NCBI GenBank assembly: GCA_959018045.1
Contig: CAUEJN010000051.1
Location: 1 to 8,038, forward strand
Reading direction: 5' to 3'
Length of the DNA: 8,038 nt
Source: an uncultured Butyricicoccus sp.
GTDB lineage: Bacteria; Bacillota; Clostridia; Oscillospirales; Butyricicoccaceae
Part shown: piece by piece, positions 1 through 5,100 of the stretch
How positions within the stretch are numbered: position 1 is the stretch's first letter
Layout: each line of letters starts with the position of its first letter
Notes under the pieces: model-generated
Told to the model about the DNA's origin: nothing
The model's input: the letters and a program-made list of their open reading frames with translations, nothing else
Database searches by the model: none
Program-made: the position numbers and the translations under genes

Positions 1-621
1 CGTCAGCCACCGCAGAGACAGCAGATCTACATGACGCTCATCATGCTGCCCATGTGGATGAACTTCCTGCTGCGCACCTACGCCTGGATGTCCATTCTGG
101 AAAATAAGGGCTTTATCAATCAGTTTTTGAACCAGATCGGCCTGATTTCGTTCTTACAGAACCATTTCGGCTACACACTGGACTATATCCCGCTCATTAA
201 CACCTCGGGCGCGGTCGTTTTGGGCATGGTTTATAACTTCCTGCCCTTCATGGTACTGCCCATCTACACCGTGCTTATCAAGCTCGATCCCAAGATCATC
301 GAGGCCGCGCAGGATCTGGGCGCACCCATGCGCATCGTATTCCAGCGCGTCATCTTCCCGCTGTCGCTGCCCGGCGTCATTTCGGGCATCACCATGGTCT
401 TTGTACCCTCTGTGTCCACCTTTGTCATCTCCAAGCTGCTCGGCGGCGGTAAGTACATGCTGATCGGTGACCTCATCGACCTCGAGTTCATGGGCAACGC
501 TTACAATCCGCAGCTTGGCTCGGCCATCGCGCTTGTAATGATGGGACTTATTTTCCTGTGCATGTGGGTGATGAACAAGTTTGATGACGGTTCCTCTGAA
601 GAAGGGGGGCTGATGCTGTGA
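1..621 (+). CDS. potB: Spermidine/putrescine ABC importer permease PotB, 5' end missing
   Basis: This is one of the two membrane permease subunits of a polyamine (spermidine/putrescine) ABC importer. The frame is open from base 1, so the gene starts upstream and about 206 codons are visible. Family marks seen are the PMWMNFLLRTYAWM stretch typical of Gram-positive PotB, a hydrophobic segment around 211-270, and the cytoplasmic EAA loop that docks on the ATPase, beginning EAAQDLGAP at base 301 and running on to a proline-glycine turn. KYMLIGDLIDLEF near 455-490 resembles the KNLLIGNVIKVQFL stretch I recall from E. coli PotB, and a last membrane segment follows at about 520-575. The first ATG visible (base 31) lies inside the conserved region and is not the true start. 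The stop overlaps the start of the downstream potCD gene, so the two are co-translated. The ATPase gene potA is expected upstream, outside the window. The choice of PotB over another polyamine-type permease rests on these motifs and on the adjacent PotC/PotD gene. Confidence 0.93.
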   Translation, partial: RQPPQRQQIYMTLIMLPMWMNFLLRTYAWMSILENKGFINQFLNQIGLISFLQNHFGYTLDYIPLINTSGAVVLGMVYNFLPFMVLPIYTVLIKLDPKIIEAAQDLGAPMRIVFQRVIFPLSLPGVISGITMVFVPSVSTFVISKLLGGGKYMLIGDLIDLEFMGNAYNPQLGSAIALVMMGLIFLCMWVMNKFDDGSSEEGGLML

Positions 622-2480
622 TGAAAAAGTTCATTGAGAAATTTTACATGGCCATCGTGTTTGTCCTGCTGTACGCCCCCATCTTCGTGCTGATGCTGTT
701 CTCGTTTAATGACAGCAAGAGCCGTGTGTCCTGGCACGGATTTACGCTCGATTGGTATGTACAGATGTTTCAGGATGAGCGCATCCTGCATTCGCTCTAT
801 GTGACCATCTTCGTTGCGGTCATTTCGGCCATCTTCGCCACCATTCTGGGCACAGCCGCCGCCATCGGCATTCAGAAGATGGGCCGCCGCGCACGCAGTG
901 TGTATCTAACCATGAACAATATCCCCATGTCGTCCTCGGATACCATCATGGGCGTGTCGTTTATGCTGCTGTTCAGCTTTCTGGCCTTTGAAAAGGGTTA
1001 TCTGACCTTGATTTTGGCGCATGTCACGTTCTGCATCCCCTATGTCGTGCTCAACGTCATGCCCAAGCTCAGACAGCTGGACAAAAACGCCTACGAGGCT
1101 GCGCTCGACCTGGGTGCAACCCCGCGTCAGGCGTTCTGGAAGGTCATTATCCCCGAGATCATGCCGGGCATTGTGACCGGTGCCATTATGGCATTCACCA
1201 TCTCGATTGACGACTTCGTGGTTTCGTATTTTACAGCGGGCAATACCAGCCAGCCGCTGTCGGTCGTCATTTACTCCATGGTGCGCCGTCGTATCAGTCC
1301 CAAGATCAACGCGGTATCCACCATCCTGTTTGTATTTATCCTCATTCTGCTCATTGTCATTAACATTCGCCAGACCCGTGCACTCAGCAAGAAGAAAAAG
1401 CTGACCGTGTACAAAAAGCGCAGCCATCCGATTGGCAAGTGCGTGCTGGCCGGTGTTGTGTGCATCTTTCTGATCGGCGGCCCGCTGGCCGGCCTGCTGG
1501 GCGGCAGTGCATCCGACGGACAGATCGTCAACGTCTATAACTGGGGCGAGTATATGGACGAGTCCCTGCTCGAACAGTTTGAGGCAGAGACCGGATACAA
1601 GGTCGTGTACACGACCTTTGACTCCAACGAGAGCATGTACTCCCGTCTCAAGACCGAGAGCTATGACGTGGTCATCCCGTCTGACTACATGGTCGCACGC
1701 CTGATCAATGAGGGCATGGTGCAGCCGATCAACTATGACAATATCCCGAATTTCTCGCTCATCGACGAGAAATACACCCACCTTGCCTTCGACCCCGAAC
1801 AGCAGTACTCGGTGCCCTATACCTGGGGCGTGGTCGGTATGATCTATAATACCAAGTACATTGACGAGGCCGATATTGGCTCGTGGGATCTGCTGTGGAA
1901 CGAGAAGTACGCCGGAGAGGTTGCCATGTTTGACAACCCGCGTGACGCACTGGGCATTGCACTGAAGTATCTGGGATACAGCCAGAACACCGAGAACGCG
2001 GACGAGCTGCGCGAGGCGGCAGCGCTCATCACCAAGGGCAAGCAGACCACCTTCCAGGGACTGTTCATGGATCAGATTCTGGAAAAGCTGCCGAACGAGG
2101 AGCTGTACGCCGCACCGTATTATAACGGTGACGCGGTGACTATGATGGACGAGAACCCCGACCTTGCGTTTTATGTCCCCAAGGAGGGCACCAACCTCTT
2201 TGTCGACGCTATGTGCATCCCGACCAACGCCAAGAATGTCGAGGGCGCTGAGGCCTTCATCGACTTCATGTGCTCGACCGAAGCGGCGGCGGCAAACGCC
2301 GAATACATCGGCTATTCCAGCCCGCAGCGCGAGGTCTACGAGATGCAGCCCGAGGAGATTCAGAACGATCCGGTGCACTATCCGAGCGCCGAGGCGATTG
2401 CAAACTCCGAAACCTTCTTAAACCTGTCCGATGAGACCAACAAGCTCTATACCGCCCTGTGGGCAGAGCTGCTCAAGTAA
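618..2480 (+). CDS. potCD: PotC-PotD fusion: polyamine ABC permease joined to its substrate-binding protein
   Basis: A single 620-residue protein carries the second permease and the extracellular receptor of the polyamine importer. Residues 1-255 are PotC: six predicted membrane segments and an EAA loop (YEAALDLGATP at 159-169, followed by the motif ISIDDFVVSYF at 195-205). A basic linker (RALSKKKK, then KKR, 254-268) is followed by an extra hydrophobic segment at about 272-295, then PotD from about 302 to the end. PotD marks include YNWGEYMDESLLEQF at 307-321, FDSNESMYSRLK at 334-345, IPSDYMVARL, YSVPYTWG at 397-404, APYYNGDA at 499-506, and VDAMCIPTNAKN at 529-540. PotC normally ends in the cytoplasm, so the extra segment would carry PotD outside and replace the usual lipoprotein anchor. 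Start: GTG at 618 or, more likely, ATG at 621, which overlaps the potB stop (TGATG); GAAGGGGGG at 601-609 is the ribosome binding site. A strong terminator follows. The domain assignment is secure; the precise polyamine preference is not readable. Confidence 0.94.
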   Translation: MMKKFIEKFYMAIVFVLLYAPIFVLMLFSFNDSKSRVSWHGFTLDWYVQMFQDERILHSLYVTIFVAVISAIFATILGTAAAIGIQKMGRRARSVYLTMNNIPMSSSDTIMGVSFMLLFSFLAFEKGYLTLILAHVTFCIPYVVLNVMPKLRQLDKNAYEAALDLGATPRQAFWKVIIPEIMPGIVTGAIMAFTISIDDFVVSYFTAGNTSQPLSVVIYSMVRRRISPKINAVSTILFVFILILLIVINIRQTRALSKKKKLTVYKKRSHPIGKCVLAGVVCIFLIGGPLAGLLGGSASDGQIVNVYNWGEYMDESLLEQFEAETGYKVVYTTFDSNESMYSRLKTESYDVVIPSDYMVARLINEGMVQPINYDNIPNFSLIDEKYTHLAFDPEQQYSVPYTWGVVGMIYNTKYIDEADIGSWDLLWNEKYAGEVAMFDNPRDALGIALKYLGYSQNTENADELREAAALITKGKQTTFQGLFMDQILEKLPNEELYAAPYYNGDAVTMMDENPDLAFYVPKEGTNLFVDAMCIPTNAKNVEGAEAFIDFMCSTEAAAANAEYIGYSSPQREVYEMQPEEIQNDPVHYPSAEAIANSETFLNLSDETNKLYTALWAELLK

Positions 2481-2490
2481 AAACAGGCAG

Positions 2491-2525
2491 ACCGCTGAGA
2501 GAATGATTCTCGGCGGTTTTTTTTT
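2491..2525 (+). terminator. Rho-independent terminator of the pot operon
   Basis: A stem with left arm ACCGCTGAGA (2491-2500) and right arm TCTCGGCGGT (2508-2517) has ten pairs, one of them a T-G wobble, closes a 7-base loop, and runs directly into nine T residues (2517-2525). It starts 10 bases after the potCD stop codon and is followed by a convergent gene. Confidence 0.92.
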
Positions 2526-2527
2526 GT

Positions 2528-2564
2528 AAAAAAAGACCCGACCACGGGCAAAACCCGGGTCGGG
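2528..2564 (-). terminator. Rho-independent terminator of the MaoC-like gene
   Basis: Arms CCCGACC (2537-2543) and GGTCGGG (2558-2564) pair perfectly. A further CGGG/CCCG pairing (2545-2548 with 2554-2557) lies inside after one unpaired A and closes a CAAAA loop. On the minus strand the hairpin is followed, after TC, by seven T residues (the A run 2528-2534). It begins 20 bases past the stop codon of the minus-strand gene and is separate from the plus-strand hairpin next to it. Confidence 0.88.
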
Positions 2565-2584
2565 GACAGTGGCTGGAAAGGGAA

Positions 2585-3037
2585 TCAGTCCTCGTCGTCG
2601 TCCTGTACGATCTCAACCTCGTCCATCGAGATCATTTCGTGACAGACGCTGACAATGACAATTTCACCGTGCTGGTTGCGGCATTCGCCCTTGATGGTGC
2701 ATACGTAAAATTCACCCTTGGTGCGCGCTTCAATGAGCTGGATGTTTGCCGTGATGGTGTCGTTATAGTAGACCGGCTTTAAGAACTTGGTGCTCTGATC
2801 GACAAAGATCGCACCCGGTCCGGGCAGAGACATGCCCATTGCGGTCGAGATAAAGCTGGCCGGAATATTGCCGTGCACGATGCGCTTGCCATAGCGCGTG
2901 TGCCGTGCAAACTCTGCATTCATGTGCAGACCGTTAAAATCACCTGTAATGCCTGCGAACGCGTAGACATCGCTCTCGGAAATGGTCTTGGAGAACGAGG
3001 CACGGTCGCCAATGTGGAACACTTTTTTTTCTGCCAT
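2585..3037 (-). CDS. MaoC-like dehydratase / (R)-specific enoyl-CoA hydratase family protein
   Basis: This 150-residue single hot-dog-fold protein belongs to the MaoC/PhaJ group. These enzymes add water to trans-2-enoyl-CoA to give (R)-3-hydroxyacyl-CoA, or run the reverse dehydration, in the cytoplasm. The hydratase-2 signature is clear: TGDFNGLHMN at 31-40 supplies the expected catalytic Asp33 and His38, followed by RYGKRIVHG (48-56) and LPGPGAIFVDQSTKFLKPV (71-89), which forms the central strand and acyl-CoA site. Length matches single-domain PhaJ-type enzymes (about 130-160). The C-terminus ends in an acidic tail (DDDED). Start ATG is supported by GGAAAGGA 9 bases upstream. The gene stands alone with its own promoter and terminator and is not in an operon with fatty-acid or polyhydroxyalkanoate genes, so its physiological substrate is unknown. 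Some relatives act on other acyl-CoA or acyl-carrier substrates; the family is secure, the reaction is inferred from the conserved dyad. Confidence 0.88.
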   Translation of the reverse strand: MAEKKVFHIGDRASFSKTISESDVYAFAGITGDFNGLHMNAEFARHTRYGKRIVHGNIPASFISTAMGMSLPGPGAIFVDQSTKFLKPVYYNDTITANIQLIEARTKGEFYVCTIKGECRNQHGEIVIVSVCHEMISMDEVEIVQDDDED

Positions 3038-3093
3038 GGGATCGCATCCTTTCCATTAGACAAGTAGCACGGACTGCCGTTTTTCTTATGTCC

Positions 3094-3123
3094 ATTATAC
3101 GCCCGCTGCGAACATGCTGTAAA
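3094..3123 (-). promoter_or_regulatory. Sigma-A-type promoter for the MaoC-like gene
   Basis: Read on the minus strand, TTTACA (3118-3123) and a perfect TATAAT (3094-3099) are separated by 18 bases. This lies about 57 bases before the start codon at 3037. Confidence 0.8.
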
Positions 3124-3135
3124 GCAAAATTCCCC

Positions 3136-3164
3136 TTGACAGATGAAAAGAGAGAGTATATTAT
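3136..3164 (+). promoter_or_regulatory. Sigma-A-type promoter for the SPFH gene
   Basis: A consensus -35 box TTGACA (3136-3141) and -10 TATTAT (3159-3164) are 17 bases apart. The expected transcription start at about 3170-3172 falls inside the palindrome at 3167-3185. Its -35 box lies only 12 bases from that of the divergent minus-strand promoter. Confidence 0.85.
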
Positions 3165-3166
3165 AG

Positions 3167-3185
3167 TGATATCAAATTGATATCA
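3167..3185 (+). promoter_or_regulatory. Operator-like 19-bp perfect palindrome at the SPFH promoter
   Basis: TGATATCAAATTGATATCA is a perfect inverted repeat with 9-base arms around a central A. It also reads as two direct copies of TGATATCAAA (3167-3176 and 3178-3187) spaced 11 bp, about one DNA turn. It sits between the -10 box and the ribosome binding site, over the predicted transcription start, where a bound repressor would block initiation. The AT-rich sequence contrasts with the surrounding genes. The ribbon-helix-helix protein encoded just after the SPFH gene is the natural candidate ligand; that link is inference. Confidence 0.75.
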
Positions 3186-3199
3186 AAGGAGAGATGAAT

Positions 3200-4213
3200 A
3201 TGACAGACAACAAGCAAGCGCCGTGCGAGGAAAAAATTGCACGTGCATCCAACGGTATGGCGGTGCTCATTGCGGACATTATCCTGTCCTTGGCAGCGAT
3301 TGCGGCTATTGTCGCGGGAGGCATCCTGGTCAAGGGTCACGCTGTGCTGGGCGGGGTACTACTGGGCGTTGGCATATTCTGGTTGGCTCTGCCCAGCTGG
3401 TTCCTGCTTTGTGGCCTGCACGTCATCAAGCCCAACGAAGCGCTCGTGCTGACCCTGTTCGGTCAGTATGTGGGTACGCTCAAAAACGAGGGCTTCTACT
3501 TTATCAACCCCTTTTGTTCAGCAGTTAATCCGGCGGCTGAGGCAATTAATGCTGAACTCGGCAAAGCAGAGACTGAGGCGGCGGCCAAGGGTAAGGTTAT
3601 TATGCGTTCAACACGTCTGAGTAAGAAGATTTCGCTCAAGACCATGACGCTGAATAACGAAAAGCAGAAGATCAACGATTTGCTTGGCAACCCCATTATC
3701 ATCGGTATTGCAGTCATTTGGCGGGTGGAGAACACGGCCAAGGCGGTGTTCCAGGTGGATAACTACCGCGAATTCCTGTCCATCCAGTGTGACTCTGCTC
3801 TACGTAACATTGTTCGCCTCTATCCCTACGACACGGCAGAAGACGGTGGAGCCGAGAAGAGTTTACGCGGTTCGTCTCAGGAGATTGCCGAAAATCTTAA
3901 GCAGGAGATTGCAAAGCGGGTAGCTCCGGCCGGTCTGGAGATACTCGAGGCGCGCATTACTCATCTGGCCTATGCGCCCGAAATTGCGGCGGTCATGCTC
4001 CAGCGCCAGCAGGCGTCGGCCATCATTGATGCCCGTAAGATGATCGTTGAGGGGGCGGTCGGCATGGTCGAGATGGCACTTGACAAGTTGAGCGAAAACC
4101 AAGTCGTCGAGCTTGATGAGGAGCGCAAAGCCCAGATGGTTTCCAATCTCATGGTCGTGTTGTGCAGCAATAAGGATGCGCAACCGGTCATCAATAGCGG
4201 CACACTTTACTAA
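3200..4213 (+). CDS. SPFH/band-7 domain membrane protein
   Basis: This 337-residue protein is of the SPFH (stomatin/prohibitin/flotillin/HflK) superfamily. These proteins oligomerise at the membrane and organise lipid microdomains or proteases; no specific role can be read here. After a short charged N-terminus there are two hydrophobic segments, about 20-45 and 47-72, forming a membrane hairpin. The SPFH domain follows, with KPNEALVLTLFGQYVGTL at 77-94, EGFYFINPF at 97-105 and IGIAVIWRVENTAKAVFQVDNYREFL at about 168-193. Next come a helical region with KQEIAKRVAPAGLEILEARITHLAYAPEI (about 214-242) and a QRQQASAIIDARKMIVEGAV helix (248-267). ATG at 3200 is preferred: AAGGAG at 3186-3191 lies 8 bases upstream, whereas the earlier in-frame ATG at 3194 would leave only 2 bases. 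A 62-residue ribbon-helix-helix gene follows after 103 bases, and no terminator is visible between them. Expression is probably controlled through the palindrome at its promoter. Confidence 0.9.
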   Translation: MTDNKQAPCEEKIARASNGMAVLIADIILSLAAIAAIVAGGILVKGHAVLGGVLLGVGIFWLALPSWFLLCGLHVIKPNEALVLTLFGQYVGTLKNEGFYFINPFCSAVNPAAEAINAELGKAETEAAAKGKVIMRSTRLSKKISLKTMTLNNEKQKINDLLGNPIIIGIAVIWRVENTAKAVFQVDNYREFLSIQCDSALRNIVRLYPYDTAEDGGAEKSLRGSSQEIAENLKQEIAKRVAPAGLEILEARITHLAYAPEIAAVMLQRQQASAIIDARKMIVEGAVGMVEMALDKLSENQVVELDEERKAQMVSNLMVVLCSNKDAQPVINSGTLY

Positions 4214-4257
4214 AACAGACACAGGGGAGGGGCTGCCGTTTGTATATATGCTGGGAC

Positions 4258-4286
4258 TTGACCGCACTGGCGTGTTCTGTTATCAT
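4258..4286 (+). promoter_or_regulatory. Probable promoter for the ribbon-helix-helix gene
   Basis: TTGACC (4258-4263) and TATCAT (4281-4286) are 17 bases apart, giving a predicted start near 4293 and a leader of about 25 bases. TGTTATCAT at 4278-4286 matches 7 of 9 bases of the TGATATCAA half-site found at the SPFH promoter, but it coincides with the -10 box so the match may be chance. Confidence 0.65.
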
Positions 4287-4316
4287 AAAAATTACGGAAT
4301 TTGAGGAGGTGGCGGT

Positions 4317-4505
4317 TTGGCGGACAAGGAAAAGGCGAAAAAACAGGTGCCCCTGCGCCTGTCCGCCGCCCTGTACAACGAAATTGCCCAGTGGGCGGAG
4401 GATGACTTCCGCTCGATCAACGGTCAGATTGAATTTTTGCTGACCGAGGCCGTGAGGCAGCGCAAGAAGCGGCTGCGATCGGACGAATTTGAAGAAAAGC
4501 CCTGA
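4317..4505 (+). CDS. Small ribbon-helix-helix (Arc/MetJ-like) DNA-binding protein
   Basis: This 62-residue protein has the layout of a dimeric ribbon-helix-helix repressor. A lysine-rich N-terminus leads to a short strand, KKQVPLRLS (8-16), whose alternating residues would enter the DNA groove. Helix A (about 17-30, LYNEIAQWAEDDFR), a turn with SING (33-36), helix B (about 36-48, QIEFLLTEAVRQ) and a basic then acidic tail follow. The start is TTG at 4317, chosen because GAGGAGGT (4303-4310) sits 6 bases upstream and no ATG or GTG fits the domain. No enzymatic part is present. It follows the SPFH gene by 103 bases, can be read from that promoter or from its own, and ends just before a bidirectional terminator. 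Such proteins usually repress their own operon by binding paired boxes, which matches the repeat at 3167-3187. It could instead be an antitoxin-like protein, but no toxin gene is adjacent. Confidence 0.85.
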   Translation: MADKEKAKKQVPLRLSAALYNEIAQWAEDDFRSINGQIEFLLTEAVRQRKKRLRSDEFEEKP

Positions 4506-4525
4506 CCGGACTGCCCGGAACGCGA

Positions 4526-4551
4526 AAAAGCCTCCCGATCGGGAGGCTTTT
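4526..4551. terminator. Bidirectional terminator, perfect 26-bp palindrome
   Basis: Thirteen-base arms (AAAAGCCTCCCGA and TCGGGAGGCTTTT) form a perfect palindrome with no spacer base. In either direction it gives a GC-rich stem flanked by A on one side and T on the other. It lies 20 bases after the stop of the plus-strand ribbon-helix-helix gene and 11 bases after the stop of the minus-strand Lrp gene, so it can end both transcripts. Confidence 0.9.
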
Positions 4552-4562
4552 CGGTTATCTTG

Positions 4563-5021
4563 TTAGTCCAGATGATCGGGCAGCATGGCGACCTCGTCCT
4601 TGATGGTCTTGAGGACAAAATGGGTCTTGGTGGCCGACACGCCCGGAATGCTCTTGATGGTGCGGTGAATCTGCTCGAGGCTGGCCGACGAGTCGGTGAC
4701 GATCTTGAGCAGGAAATCAAACTCACCGGTCAGATAGTGACACTCGGCAACGTTGGGATGGCGGCGAATCATATCGACCAGATCATCATAGTATTTGGGG
4801 TGTTCCAGACTGACTTCCATCAGCGCGGTCAGGTCGTTGCCGACCTGCTTGGGGTCGATGAGTACGGTGTACTGCCGGATGATGCCAGCGGCCTCCATGC
4901 GTCGGATGCGTTCGATGACCGCTGAAACGGATAGATTCACTTTGTGGCTGATATCGGACGCCTTGCACCGCGCGTTCTCACGCAGACAGCGCAGGATATC
5001 CAGATTGATGCGGTCGATCAT
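4563..5021 (-). CDS. Lrp/AsnC-family transcriptional regulator
   Basis: This 152-residue protein has the two-domain Lrp/AsnC design. The N-terminal helix-turn-helix runs over about 1-50 (DRINLDILRCLRENARCKASDIS, then SVSAVIERIRRMEAAGIIRQYTVLID at 31-56), and a C-terminal RAM/ligand-binding domain spans about 62-140. The HYLTGEFDFLLKI stretch at 95-107 carries the Gly and Asp that line the amino-acid pocket at the dimer interface in this family. Length matches the family norm (about 150-165). These proteins form octamer-like assemblies that respond to amino acids and often control a nearby gene and themselves. The gene lies 79 bases after gluQRS on the same strand and has its own strong promoter; an operon with gluQRS is possible because no terminator is visible between them. 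The ribosome binding site is weak: AAGGAAG lies about 12 bases before ATG. Which genes or amino acid it senses cannot be read. Confidence 0.94.
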   Translation of the reverse strand: MIDRINLDILRCLRENARCKASDISHKVNLSVSAVIERIRRMEAAGIIRQYTVLIDPKQVGNDLTALMEVSLEHPKYYDDLVDMIRRHPNVAECHYLTGEFDFLLKIVTDSSASLEQIHRTIKSIPGVSATKTHFVLKTIKDEVAMLPDHLD

Positions 5022-5059
5022 AGTGTTGTCTCGCTTCCTTACAGAAATGTTATAGAACT

Positions 5060-5088
5060 ATTATAGCACAGCCGGGGGATGGGTTCAA
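5060..5088 (-). promoter_or_regulatory. Sigma-A-type promoter for the Lrp-family gene
   Basis: On the minus strand TTGAAC (5083-5088) and a perfect TATAAT (5060-5065) are 17 bases apart. The predicted start is about 30 bases before the start codon. The -35 box lies only 13 bases after the gluQRS stop codon. Confidence 0.85.
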
Positions 5089-5100
5089 TGATGCAAATGA

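Noticed and set aside
906..2378. A 490-codon open frame on the minus strand opposite potCD
   Set aside because: It lies entirely inside a clearly conserved plus-strand gene, its translation is rich in His, Arg and Val without any recognisable domain, and long antisense frames are expected in genes with G/C-biased third positions.
3194..3199. The earlier ATG at 3194 as the SPFH start
   Set aside because: It lies only 2 bases after AAGGAG, too close for normal initiation; ATG at 3200 has an 8-base gap.
4317..4505. A toxin-antitoxin system built on the ribbon-helix-helix gene
   Set aside because: No toxin-like gene lies next to it. The upstream partner is a full-length SPFH membrane protein with no toxin fold, and downstream is a terminator and a convergent gene.
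4935..5005. Further GATATC sites (around 4951 and 4994, also near 7935) as extra operator copies
   Set aside because: They are single hexamers inside conserved coding sequence without the flanking TGATATCAAA box or a tandem partner, and several are expected by chance in 8 kb.
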